13,899 nt of DNA from positions 1 through 13,899 of the forward strand of contig JAJZWW010000038.1 of assembly GCA_021846485.1 (NCBI GenBank), in the 5' to 3' direction. Positions 7,001 to 13,531 of the stretch are shown piece after piece. The notes beneath the pieces are model-generated. The model was given only the letters and a program-made list of their open reading frames with translations. It had not been told where the DNA came from and searched no databases. Source of the stretch: Actinomycetes bacterium (GTDB lineage: Bacteria; Actinomycetota; Acidimicrobiia; Acidimicrobiales; Palsa-688). Position numbers and translations under genes: made by a program. Within the stretch, counting starts at the first letter, position 1, and every line of letters starts with the position of its first letter.

Positions 7001-7911
7001 CAGCCAGGCCCGCCGTCGTGCTCGGGCGAGCCGTCGGGCTCCCCGGGGTCGGCCGCCATCACGCCCGAGGCGGCGTCCCCGAGGAGCCGGGCGCTGGTGA
7101 GGAACCCGGTATGGGCGACCATGCGGTGGTCTGGCCGGACCGACTGGCCCTCGACGTGCCAGCTGCGCTGGAGCACCTCGACGGTCTCGGCCAACCCGAA
7201 GCCCGACCGGGCCAGCCGGTCGCGCAGGGTCGACACCTGCAGGATGGTGGGCAGGTAGGCGACGAGTATCCCGCCCGGGCGCAGGGCTGCCTCTGCCGGC
7301 CCGATCACCCGCCAGGGCTCCGGCAGGTCGAGCACAACCCGGTCGAGCCCGGTCGTCGCGACGCCCTCGTAGACGTCCCGGACCTCCACGTGGTAGCGCT
7401 CGAGGGCTCCCTGCCCGAGGAACCCGGCGACGTTGGCCCGGGCCCGGGCGGCGAAGTCCTCCCGTATCTCGTAGCCGGTGATCTCCGCCCCGGCCCTGAG
7501 CAGGGCCATGGACAGCGCCCCTGACCCGAGACCCGACTCGAGCACCCGCGCCCCGGGGAACACGTCCGCCAGGATCAGCAGGGGTCCGAGGTCCTTGGGG
7601 TAGATGACCTGGGCTCCGCGGGGCATCTTCAGGACCACGTCCGAGAGGGTGGGACGCACCACGGTGTATCGCGAGCCGCGCGCGGAGCGCACGAGGATCC
7701 CCTCGTCGCGCCCGAGGATCTGGTCGTGGGCGACCGGGCCGGCGTGGGTGTGGAACTCCTCGCCGGGGGTGAGGGTGACCAGGTAGCGGCGTCCCTTGGC
7801 GTCCAGGAGCAGCACCCGGTCGCCGGCCCGCAGCGGGCCCCGGCCGAGCGGTCCGGGCTCGGGGGGGGAGCCGTGCTCTCCGGAGCCGACCGGGACCCCC
7901 GCGGTGGTCAC
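7000..7911 (-). CDS. trmI: tRNA (adenine-58-N1)-methyltransferase TrmI
   Basis: This SAM-dependent enzyme makes m1A at position 58 in the tRNA T-loop. The 303-residue product has an N-terminal beta domain (about 28-100, with TPGEEFHTHAG and DQILGRDEG), then YPKDLGPLLILADVFPG. The SAM-binding loop follows as VLESGLGSGALS (123-134), Glu148 (GYEIR) lies in the next strand, and LDLPEPW (194-200) carries the substrate-binding Asp. It resembles the mycobacterial Rv2118c enzyme, which also lies near the proteasome ATPase gene. The start is GTG at 7911, overlapping the ttuA stop as GTGA. The first 25 and last 30 residues are low in complexity. The next gene, marP, overlaps its stop by 1 nt. Functionally it pairs with ttuA: in Thermus, m1A58 promotes thiolation of U54. 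Confidence 0.93.
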   Translation of the reverse strand: MTTAGVPVGSGEHGSPPEPGPLGRGPLRAGDRVLLLDAKGRRYLVTLTPGEEFHTHAGPVAHDQILGRDEGILVRSARGSRYTVVRPTLSDVVLKMPRGAQVIYPKDLGPLLILADVFPGARVLESGLGSGALSMALLRAGAEITGYEIREDFAARARANVAGFLGQGALERYHVEVRDVYEGVATTGLDRVVLDLPEPWRVIGPAEAALRPGGILVAYLPTILQVSTLRDRLARSGFGLAETVEVLQRSWHVEGQSVRPDHRMVAHTGFLTSARLLGDAASGVMAADPGEPDGSPEHDGGPG

Positions 7912-8810
7912 GCTCGCGCCCGCTCCGCCAGGCGGCAGAAGGCGCACACCTCGGTCACCGTCGGCGACCCGCACGACGGGCAGGGGTGCAGATCGCCGCG
8001 CTCCGCGGCGGCGGCCGGCTCGACCAGGGGCGTGATCCGCTCCAGGAAGCCGAAGTAGAAAGCCGCCTTGGTGCCCGGCGAACGCTCCTCGATGGAGTTG
8101 AAGGCCTCCTTGTAGCGCAGGTGACGGTTGCCCGCCGACATCGGGCACTCCTCGATGACGTAGTCGATGCCCCGCACCACGCAGTAGGCGGCCGTCTCCC
8201 GCTCGCCGAGGCGGACGAGTGGCTTCACCTTCCGGGCGAAACCCGGCGCGGCGGGGAGCACGGGGAGCTGTCGTCCCAGGTAGGCCAGGTCCCAGCGCAG
8301 CACGTTGCCGAACAGCACCGCGACCTCGTCGTCGAGGTTGTGACCGGTCGCGACCGCAGCGTAGCCCCCCTCCAGGGCTGCCGCGTTGAACAGGTGGCGC
8401 TTGGACAGCCCGCACGCCGAGCAGGGGGTCCGCCGGGCCGCCCGGGACCCGCTGGGGATGTCGAAGCCGAGCTCGGAGGGCAGGTCCAGTACCTGCAGGC
8501 GGGCACCACGGTCGGCAGCGAAGACGCGGGTGCGTTGCGCCCCCGCGTCGCTGTAGCCGTCGATTCCGAGCCCGAGGTGCAGCCCGTCGGCCCGGTAGCC
8601 GAGGTCGAGGAGCAGGTCCCAGAGCGCCAGGCTGTCCTTGCCCCCGGAGACCGCGACCAGGACCCGGTCGCCGTCGTCGAGCATGCCGAAGTGGCGGACG
8701 GCCCGGGCGACCTGCTCCCGGCAGTGGGTGAGGAAGCACCTTTCGCAGAAGGCGGCGTTGTGGCGCGCCACGTCGAGCACCGCCGGCGCCCGGCAGGAGC
8801 TGCACCTCAC
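7908..8810 (-). CDS. ttuA: tRNA-5-methyluridine54 2-sulfurtransferase TtuA-like
   Basis: This ATP pyrophosphatase-type tRNA thiolase activates a uridine with ATP and replaces its 2-oxygen with sulfur; in Thermus TtuA acts on position 54 of the T-loop. The 300-residue product has a zinc finger at each end: C3/C6/C22/C25 and C277/C280/C289/C292. Between them lie the PP-loop SGGKDS (55-60) and three lone cysteines, C130 and C133 (PCSACGLSKR) and C222 (EECP). These correspond, even in residue number, to the [4Fe-4S] ligands of Thermus TtuA. ATGHNLDDEVAVLFGN is the family's second nucleotide motif. Archaeal/eukaryotic NcsA/Ctu1 (position 34) is the main alternative, but the adjacent trmI favours a T-loop role. 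The GTG start overlaps the sulfur-carrier stop (GTGA). Confidence 0.93.
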   Translation of the reverse strand: MRCSSCRAPAVLDVARHNAAFCERCFLTHCREQVARAVRHFGMLDDGDRVLVAVSGGKDSLALWDLLLDLGYRADGLHLGLGIDGYSDAGAQRTRVFAADRGARLQVLDLPSELGFDIPSGSRAARRTPCSACGLSKRHLFNAAALEGGYAAVATGHNLDDEVAVLFGNVLRWDLAYLGRQLPVLPAAPGFARKVKPLVRLGERETAAYCVVRGIDYVIEECPMSAGNRHLRYKEAFNSIEERSPGTKAAFYFGFLERITPLVEPAAAAERGDLHPCPSCGSPTVTEVCAFCRLAERARA

Positions 8811-9007
8811 GTGGCGCCCCCCGAGATCACCGGCCGGATCTCCACCTGCGCGTCGTCGTCGAGCCGGGCGTCGCCGGTCACCAGGGTGCCGTCGGCGATC
8901 ACGAGGACCGCCTCCCGGTTGATCCCCAGTCGGGAGAGCAGGGCCCGCACCCCGATGGGGCCGGCCACCTCCACCTCGCGGTCGGGGTTGCGGAGCAACA
9001 CTCGCAC
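8807..9007 (-). CDS. ttuB: Ubiquitin-fold sulfur carrier, TtuB/MoaD/ThiS-like
   Basis: This small beta-grasp protein is predicted to carry sulfur as a C-terminal thiocarboxylate and hand it to TtuA, whose gene it overlaps by 4 nt. The 66-residue product has the expected pattern: strand MRVLLRN, strand REVEVAG, a helix near VRALLSRLGI, then VLVIADGTLV and the final QVEIRPVISGG. The diglycine at residues 63-64 is not terminal: Ala-Thr follow before the stop. Known TtuB ends in GG, so this form would need trimming before adenylation, or would work differently. The start GTG is taken from the match to other carriers; no strong ribosome-binding site is visible in the 90-nt gap after the preceding gene. 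MoaD or ThiS function cannot be excluded, but the genomic context favours TtuB. Confidence 0.85.
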   Translation of the reverse strand: MRVLLRNPDREVEVAGPIGVRALLSRLGINREAVLVIADGTLVTGDARLDDDAQVEIRPVISGGAT

Positions 9008-9097
9008 CCGACCATGGTGGCAGCCCCGGAGCCCGCGACGCCCGTCGAGGCCCGGAGGGCATCGACGGCGAGCACCCGCGACCCGGGAGGCCGACGG

Positions 9098-9316
9098 CTA
9101 TCGGTCCCGGGGAAGGTGGCGCACCTCGAAGGCCTCCCCCGGGGAGATCCGCTCGCGGACCACGACGTCCGCCTCCCGCCCGAAGGCCCGCCCGGCCAGG
9201 TGGCCGAGGAGGGCCAGGCCACCCACCACCACCCAGGAGCGGTTGCCCCCCAGCACCCCGCGCCGCCAACCGAGGCGCAGCCCGCGCCTGACGAGGGTGC
9301 GCAGCAGCCTTCCCAT
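9098..9316 (-). CDS. Small hypothetical membrane protein
   Basis: I do not recognise a named family. The 72-residue product has an Arg-rich, probably amphipathic N-terminus (RRGLRLGWRRG), one short hydrophobic stretch (about 28-43, VVVGGLALLGHLAG), and a hydrophilic tail ERISPGEAFEVRHL that reads like a beta hairpin. I have an impression of similar small actinobacterial proteins with a GxRxW motif and a PGE...RHL tail, but cannot verify it. It starts 5 nt after the stop of the 85-residue membrane gene and ends 90 nt before the sulfur-carrier gene, so it belongs to the same operon by position. It probably sits at the cytoplasmic membrane; no function is proposed. Confidence 0.65.
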   Translation of the reverse strand: MGRLLRTLVRRGLRLGWRRGVLGGNRSWVVVGGLALLGHLAGRAFGREADVVVRERISPGEAFEVRHLPRDR

Positions 9317-9321
9317 CGCGT

Positions 9322-9579
9322 TCAGAGCCGCCGGATCTCGACCCAGGTCGACTTCCGCCGACCCCGGCGCCGGCCTGCGAGGAACGCGAGCGCCACGAGG
9401 GCTACTACGCCCCCGACCGCCGCATAGGTGAGGTACGGCCTGGCCGCCTCCGTGGTCTCGTCCACCTCGCCGCGCAGCGCGGCGAGCTTCTCCCGGATGT
9501 CCCCGATCTCCACCCGCCCGTCGGGGCCGCTGCCCTGCACCGGACCCGACCGCGACGCCCGCCTCGACCCGGGGCTCAT
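9322..9579 (-). CDS. Small single-pass membrane protein
   Basis: The 85-residue product is not assignable to a known function. A Ser/Gly/Arg-rich start is followed by a charged helix likely to form a short coiled coil (VEIGDIREKLAALRGEVDET, about 23-42). One membrane segment (about 50-69) and a basic RRRGRRKSTW tail complete it. The ATG overlaps the stop of the holin-X gene as ATGA, so the two are probably translated together and may interact in the membrane. This pairing of a holin-X protein with a short coiled-coil membrane protein suggests a membrane-associated structural role, which is inference only. Confidence 0.75.
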   Translation of the reverse strand: MSPGSRRASRSGPVQGSGPDGRVEIGDIREKLAALRGEVDETTEAARPYLTYAAVGGVVALVALAFLAGRRRGRRKSTWVEIRRL

Positions 9580-9896
9580 CGCGGCGCCTTCAACATGCGG
9601 GTCAAGGCGACGAAGACGAACGCCAGGGCTACGACGGCTCCGCCGACGTAGGGAACCCAGCTGAGGTTCCCCCCGAGGGGACCGCTCAGCTCGCTCTGGA
9701 GGGCCCGTACCAGAGCGAGGCTGAGCAGGAACCCGCCGACGCTCGTGAGCAGCGCCCCGATCACCCCGAACAGCACGAAGCGCCCGAGTGATCCGAGAGG
9801 ACCGAGCGTCTCCTGCTTGGCGTAGGCGACGACGAGCCTGACGAGGTCGGCCACGACCTCGCGGAACGAACCGTCGTCGCGTCTGCTCCTTGCCAC
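9576..9896 (-). CDS. Actinobacterial holin-X family membrane protein
   Basis: The 106-residue product matches the pattern of the putative actinobacterial holin-X/phage-holin 3.6 group. A charged N-terminal helix (SFREVVADLVRLVVAYAKQE, about 10-29) is followed by two membrane segments (about 40-63 and 82-99) and a short basic tail. The family name comes from holin-like topology; chromosomal members like this are not thought to be phage lysis genes, and no phage gene is nearby. I chose the GTG at 9896 because GGAGGG lies 4 nt upstream. An in-frame ATG at 9926 would add ten residues and overlaps the stop of the decayed LON gene as ATGA, so it is a real alternative. Its own stop overlaps the next gene. 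Confidence 0.8.
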   Translation of the reverse strand: MARSRRDDGSFREVVADLVRLVVAYAKQETLGPLGSLGRFVLFGVIGALLTSVGGFLLSLALVRALQSELSGPLGGNLSWVPYVGGAVVALAFVFVALTRMLKAPR

Positions 9897-9922
9897 GGCA
9901 CCCTCCGTTCGCGGACCAGCGA

Positions 9923-10151
9923 TCATTCTGCCCCGCCGATACGCAGGGCAAGCAACTGCGCGACGTCGCCTGCCAGCCCGGCGGTGCTGCGCAGGCGCTC
10001 GGCGTGATCGTCGAGCTCGGCCATCAGCGCTCGGTAGCGGGGCTCCAAGACGTGCAGGGGCAGGACCTCGGTGGGCAGTGTCCCACACCGTCACGGCCGG
10101 CGGGGCGGCGGGCGCGCCGACCGGCGGGCAGGGGCCGGGTGGAGTGCTCAC
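9923..10151 (-). pseudogene. Decayed LON substrate-binding-domain gene
   Basis: A minus-strand frame from 10090 to its TGA at 9923 reads LPTEVLPLHVLEPRYRALM and then DDHAERLRSTAGLAGDVAQL. The first part closely matches the N-terminal signature of LON substrate-binding domains (consensus LPLHIFEPRYRAL); the second looks like the C-terminal helix of such proteins. About 150 residues expected between them are missing. The frame has no good start of its own, but a GTG at 10151 with a leaderless promoter opens a frame that would join it by a +1 shift near 10079. A promoter-bearing gene with a frameshift and a large internal deletion is the simplest reading. A short functional peptide or an assembly error is possible. 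Confidence 0.5.
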
Positions 10152-10158
10152 CCGCTCG

Positions 10159-10164
10159 ACGCTA
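10159..10164 (-). promoter_or_regulatory. Candidate leaderless -10 element for the minus-strand operon
   Basis: On the minus strand CCGG-TAGCGT-CGAGCGG-GTG places the hexamer 7 nt before the GTG at 10151. It is nearly the mirror of the desaturase promoter on the other strand. It would drive the decayed LON gene and everything downstream to marP. Confidence 0.5.
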
Positions 10165-10216
10165 CCGGCCCGGGCCCACGGGACGGGCCAGGCTCGCCCA
10201 GAGCCCGGCAGTCGGG

Positions 10217-10222
10217 TAGCGT
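10217..10222 (+). promoter_or_regulatory. Candidate leaderless -10 element for the desaturase
   Basis: TAGCGT followed by CGGAAGG and then GTG places the hexamer 7 nt before the start codon. The GGAAGG abuts the GTG too closely to be a normal Shine-Dalgarno site, so leaderless initiation fits better. No clear -35 was found. Confidence 0.5.
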
Positions 10223-10229
10223 CGGAAGG

Positions 10230-10997
10230 GTGCCCGGGCCTCTCATCGCCGTCCTCGTCGGCCTAGCGACCTGCCAGTTGGGCCTGTACCTGACGACGGT
10301 CGTGCTCCACCGCGCGATGTCGCACAAGGCACTAACCCTCGGCCGCCGGCCGCTGTTCGCCGCCCGTGCCCTGATCTGGCTGACAACCGGCATCAAGCCC
10401 CGCGAGTGGGTGGCTGTCCACCGCAAGCACCACGCGTTCACCGACGTCGAAGGCGACCCCCACTCCCCCGTCGTGTCGGGCTTCTTCACCGTGCAGCTCG
10501 CCAACGTGATCCTCTACAAGCGGGTCGCCGACGATCCCGAGACCGTCCGCCGCTACGCCAGGGACCTGCCGCCGGACCGCTGGGACCGGGTGCTGTTCGA
10601 CCGCGGATGGCTCGGACTGGGCCTCGGCGTGGGGATCTTCTTCCTCGTCTTCTGGGGCAACTGGCACCTGGTGGTCATCGCCTCGGCGGTGCACGTGGGC
10701 ACCTACCTGCTCGCCAGCTCGGCGATCAACGCCATCGGGCACCGCTTCGGCCGCCGTCCCTTCCCCGGCTTGGCGACCAACAACCAGTGGCTCGCCTGGC
10801 TCGTCGCCGGCGAGGGGCTGCACAGCAACCACCATGCCGCCCCCACCTCGGCCCGCCTGTCGTTCGCGGCCCGCGAGATCGACCCCGGGTGGTGGGTGAT
10901 CGCCGCCCTCCGGCGCCTCGGATGGGCACAGGTCCGCCACGACGAGGTCCACCTGAAGGCGGCCGCGGCGGTCCCCGCCACCAGCTCCGCCCCCTGA
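10230..10997 (+). CDS. Membrane fatty-acid (acyl-CoA) desaturase
   Basis: This di-iron membrane enzyme would insert a cis double bond into a fatty-acyl chain, adjusting membrane fluidity. The 255-residue product shows all three histidine boxes of the stearoyl-CoA desaturase group: HRAMSH (27-32), HRKHH (64-68) and HSNHH (198-202), plus NAIGHRFG (His171). TDVEGDPHSP follows the second box, as usual. Hydrophobic spans lie at about 5-25, 41-55, 127-147 and 148-168. It is shorter at the N-terminus than eukaryotic enzymes but normal for bacterial ones. The start GTG is preceded by a leaderless-type promoter rather than a ribosome-binding site. Double-bond position, and acyl-CoA versus lipid-bound substrate, cannot be told from sequence. 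No reductase is encoded beside it. Confidence 0.92.
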   Translation: MPGPLIAVLVGLATCQLGLYLTTVVLHRAMSHKALTLGRRPLFAARALIWLTTGIKPREWVAVHRKHHAFTDVEGDPHSPVVSGFFTVQLANVILYKRVADDPETVRRYARDLPPDRWDRVLFDRGWLGLGLGVGIFFLVFWGNWHLVVIASAVHVGTYLLASSAINAIGHRFGRRPFPGLATNNQWLAWLVAGEGLHSNHHAAPTSARLSFAAREIDPGWWVIAALRRLGWAQVRHDEVHLKAAAAVPATSSAP

Positions 10998-11013
10998 CCG
11001 AGCTACCTGCTGG

Positions 11014-11045
11014 GCCCGGGCCCTCTCCCGGGGTGTGACCCGGGC
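11014..11045 (+). terminator. Possible weak hairpin after the desaturase
   Basis: GCCCGGG (11014-11020) and CCCGGGC (11039-11045) can pair across an 18-nt loop, 17 nt past the desaturase stop. No T-run follows, and chance pairing is likely in such GC-rich DNA, so this is a weak candidate. Confidence 0.2.
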
Positions 11046-11072
11046 GGTTGTGCAAACAGCTCGCATCAACGG

Positions 11073-11078
11073 TACGGT
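11073..11078 (+). promoter_or_regulatory. Candidate -10 element for the permease gene
   Basis: GGTACGGT resembles the GGTAG[C/G]GT elements elsewhere in the window. TTGTGC at 11048-11053 is a possible -35, with a slightly long 19-nt spacer. It predicts a leader of about 28 nt that includes the GGAGG at 11099-11103. Confidence 0.4.
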
Positions 11079-11113
11079 CCGCTTGCCCGCCCGGAGCCGG
11101 AGGACCGCCGCTC

Positions 11114-12580
11114 GTGCCGACTGACCCGCCTGCCGAAGACGCCGCGCACCCCCGCGAGACCGACAGCCTCGCCCAGGCGTTCGGGCTCCGGGACCTGATC
11201 CCGCTGTCGGTCTCGAGCGTCGGGCCGATGTTCTCGGTGGCCGCCACCGGCGGGGTCATGGCCGCCCAGGCAGGGTGGTGGACGCTGCCGGCGATCGCCG
11301 CGCTCGCCCTGCCGTTCGTCGCGTCGAGCTTCGTGTTCCGCCTGCTCAACCGCCACTTCCCCCACGCTGGCGCCTCGTACCACTGGTCGGCGCGCATCGT
11401 CGGTCGCAGCGTGTCGCGCTACCAGGCGTGGATCCTGATCCTCGCCTACTTCCTCTCGATCCCCCCGATCGCCATCCCCGCCGGCTCCTACACCCTCGCG
11501 CTCGTCGCGCCCGGCCACCGCGCCCCGGCCGTCGTCCAGATGGCGGTGACCGTCTTCTGGCTGCTCTTCGCCGCGATCCCCCTCCTGCTCGGCAGCCGGC
11601 CGACCGCCCGCGTCACCCAGGTCTTCTTCGCGGTCGAGATGGTGTCCCTGGCCGCCTTCGGGGTGATCGGCGTGGTCCGGCTCGGGAGCATCGGGGTGCC
11701 GGTCCACTTCGGCCCTCCGCCAGTCGGGGGGATGCTCGTGGTCGCGGTCATCGCGGCCACGGTCCTCGACGGCTGGGAGATCGACAGCTACGCCTCCGAG
11801 GAAGCTGCCCGCCCCCGCTCCGACCCGGGCATCGGAGGGATCGTCGGGGCGCTCGGCGCGCTGGTCTTCTACAGCGTGCTGTACCCGCTCATGCTCGGTG
11901 AGACCCCGATGCGCTCGCTGGCCGGCTCGGTCGACCCACTCGCCTCCTGGGCCCATCGCCTGGTCCCGGGGGCCGGCTGGACGATGCTCGTGCCGGTCCT
12001 CATGTCCACCGCCGGCGGGTTGTGGCTCACCAGCTTCATCCTCACCCGGGCCCTCTTCGCGATGGGCCGTGAGGGGTTGATCCCGGGCAGCTTCGGGAAG
12101 CTCAACCGGCGCCGGGTCCCCGGCTTCGCGATCGTCACCTGCCTCGGGGCGGCCACCGCCGTCGTCGCCGGCCAGCTGTTCATCTCCTCGCTCTCCAGGT
12201 TCTTCGACCTGGTGCTCTCCGCAGCCGGCTTCTTCCTGCTGGCGGAGTTCTTCCTCGACTCGCTCACCGCCACTGTCTTCCTCACCACCGGCCACCGGAG
12301 GCTTCCCGAAGCCGCCCTCGCTCCGCACTCCCACCGCGGGCTGCTGGTCGCCTCGGTAGCCTCGAGCACGGTGATGGGTCTGTTGCTCGTGGCGTTCTTC
12401 GTGTACGGGCCGGAGGCGATCGGCTCGGGGGTCGACGTGACCTTCGCGGTCCTGCTCGCCCTGGGGCTGGCCTTCGCCTGGGGGACCCGCCGGCGGGGCC
12501 GGGACACCTACCGCTTCCCCGGCGAGGACGCCGCTGCGAAGGTCGCGGCCGAGCCGCTCGCCGGGGCGGCCGGAAGCTGA
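11114..12580 (+). CDS. APC-superfamily amino-acid permease
   Basis: This is a predicted secondary transporter in the cytoplasmic membrane for amino acids, amines or related compounds. From the GTG at 11114 it has 488 residues and about twelve hydrophobic spans, the APC architecture. The first membrane segment carries SSVGPMFSVAATGG, the small-residue motif lining the substrate site in this superfamily. Later segments contain FPHAGASYHW, a typical APC signature after helix 2. DGWEIDSYASEEA sits before the middle helices, where a charged residue often occurs. The start is supported by GGAGG 10 nt upstream; the frame is open to a TTG at 11048, but those residues look non-coding. It is 77 nt upstream of the amidohydrolase gene on the same strand, hinting at uptake of a compound degraded by it. 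Confidence 0.9.
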   Translation: MPTDPPAEDAAHPRETDSLAQAFGLRDLIPLSVSSVGPMFSVAATGGVMAAQAGWWTLPAIAALALPFVASSFVFRLLNRHFPHAGASYHWSARIVGRSVSRYQAWILILAYFLSIPPIAIPAGSYTLALVAPGHRAPAVVQMAVTVFWLLFAAIPLLLGSRPTARVTQVFFAVEMVSLAAFGVIGVVRLGSIGVPVHFGPPPVGGMLVVAVIAATVLDGWEIDSYASEEAARPRSDPGIGGIVGALGALVFYSVLYPLMLGETPMRSLAGSVDPLASWAHRLVPGAGWTMLVPVLMSTAGGLWLTSFILTRALFAMGREGLIPGSFGKLNRRRVPGFAIVTCLGAATAVVAGQLFISSLSRFFDLVLSAAGFFLLAEFFLDSLTATVFLTTGHRRLPEAALAPHSHRGLLVASVASSTVMGLLLVAFFVYGPEAIGSGVDVTFAVLLALGLAFAWGTRRRGRDTYRFPGEDAAAKVAAEPLAGAAGS

Positions 12581-12657
12581 GCGGCCACGAAGGCCGGACG
12601 GACCACCGCCGTGGGAGGGACCCCGGCACGGAGGTCCGAGGCGAGCCGGGGGTCGAA

Positions 12658-13473
12658 GTGGCCCGGGCGGCGGTCACGCTGCGGGCCCCGGCAGGGCCAC
12701 GGCGGCCGATCGTGGCCTCGATACCCCACGGCTCCGCGTGGATCCCCGAGCCGTTCGCCTCGCAGATGCTGGCGGTCGAGGACCTCCGGACCGACTCCTA
12801 CACCGGCGAGGTGTACGGCTTTTTGGCCGAGCTCGGCGCGACGGTGGTGGAGGCCAGGCTCAGCCGCTACGTGGCGGACCCCAACCGGGACCCCGAAGCC
12901 CCGGCCTTCGGTCCTTTCCCCGAGGCGATCGTCGCGTCGACCGACGGCTGGCGCCGGCTCTACGCCGGGCGGCTCCCGCCAGAGGCGATCGCCGGGCGCA
13001 TCGCCGCGGCCCACACCGCCTACCACCGGGCCCTCGACGAGGCCGTCGCCGCGCACCTCCGGGCCGCTCCCCGGGTGTTGCTCGTCGACCTGCACAGCTT
13101 CGGGGTGCCGCTCGACGTCGACGTCGTCCTCGGCGACGGGCGGGGAAGGACCGCGGCCACCGAGGCGACCGGGTTGCTCGAGGCGGCCCTGGTGGGCGCA
13201 GGGCTCCGGGTGGTCCGCAACCTCCGGTTCACCGGCGGGTGGATAGTGCGGCGCTTCGCCGCCGTGGACCGGGTCGACGCGGTCCAGGTGGAGGTCGACA
13301 AGCGGCTCTACGCCGACCCCGCCGCGGTCGCCGACCGGCGGCGACAGGTGCCTCGCGACCCGCGACGCATCGCCGAGCTTCGCGAGCGGCTCCGTGGGGC
13401 GTTCGCCGCGGCGCTCGCCGGCTACGAGGACTGGGCTCCGGGGATCCCGCCGCGCTCCTTCCCCCAGCCCTGA
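12658..13473 (+). CDS. N-formylglutamate amidohydrolase family protein
   Basis: Enzymes of this family hydrolyse N-formyl-L-glutamate to glutamate and formate, the last step of one histidine degradation route, or related N-acyl amino acids. The 271-residue product shows the family's motifs: VASIPHGSAWIP (19-30), RTDSYTGEVYGF (44-55), SRYVADPNRDP (69-79) and LLVDLHSFGVP (141-151), with the His and Asp residues expected to bind metal. It starts at a GTG 5 nt after a GGGGG tract. No hut genes are present, so a role in histidine breakdown is not supported here. The upstream permease makes a transported N-substituted amino acid a reasonable but unproven substrate. The last 25 residues are a short Pro-rich tail. 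Confidence 0.88.
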   Translation: MARAAVTLRAPAGPRRPIVASIPHGSAWIPEPFASQMLAVEDLRTDSYTGEVYGFLAELGATVVEARLSRYVADPNRDPEAPAFGPFPEAIVASTDGWRRLYAGRLPPEAIAGRIAAAHTAYHRALDEAVAAHLRAAPRVLLVDLHSFGVPLDVDVVLGDGRGRTAATEATGLLEAALVGAGLRVVRNLRFTGGWIVRRFAAVDRVDAVQVEVDKRLYADPAAVADRRRQVPRDPRRIAELRERLRGAFAAALAGYEDWAPGIPPRSFPQP

Positions 13474-13531
13474 CCCGGCCTGCGCGCCCGGGAACGGGCC
13501 GTCGCCGGCGCGCCCGGCCCTTACGGCACCG

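Noticed and set aside
7912..8805. A 601-residue fusion of upstream sequence to TrmI
   Set aside because: The first half is the off-frame translation of ttuA; the GTGA overlap at 7911 gives a normal-length TrmI.
9576..9896. Prophage signal from the holin-like gene
   Set aside because: No other phage gene is present, and holin-X members are ordinary chromosomal genes in Actinobacteria.
11066..12334. A 422-codon open frame on the minus strand antisense to the permease
   Set aside because: The composition is almost entirely Gly, Arg, Glu, Asp and Pro with no domain pattern, while the sense strand is a clear APC transporter.
12581..12657. Search for a terminator or promoter between the permease and the amidohydrolase
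   Set aside because: No convincing hairpin with a T-run and no TANNNT at a useful distance was seen.
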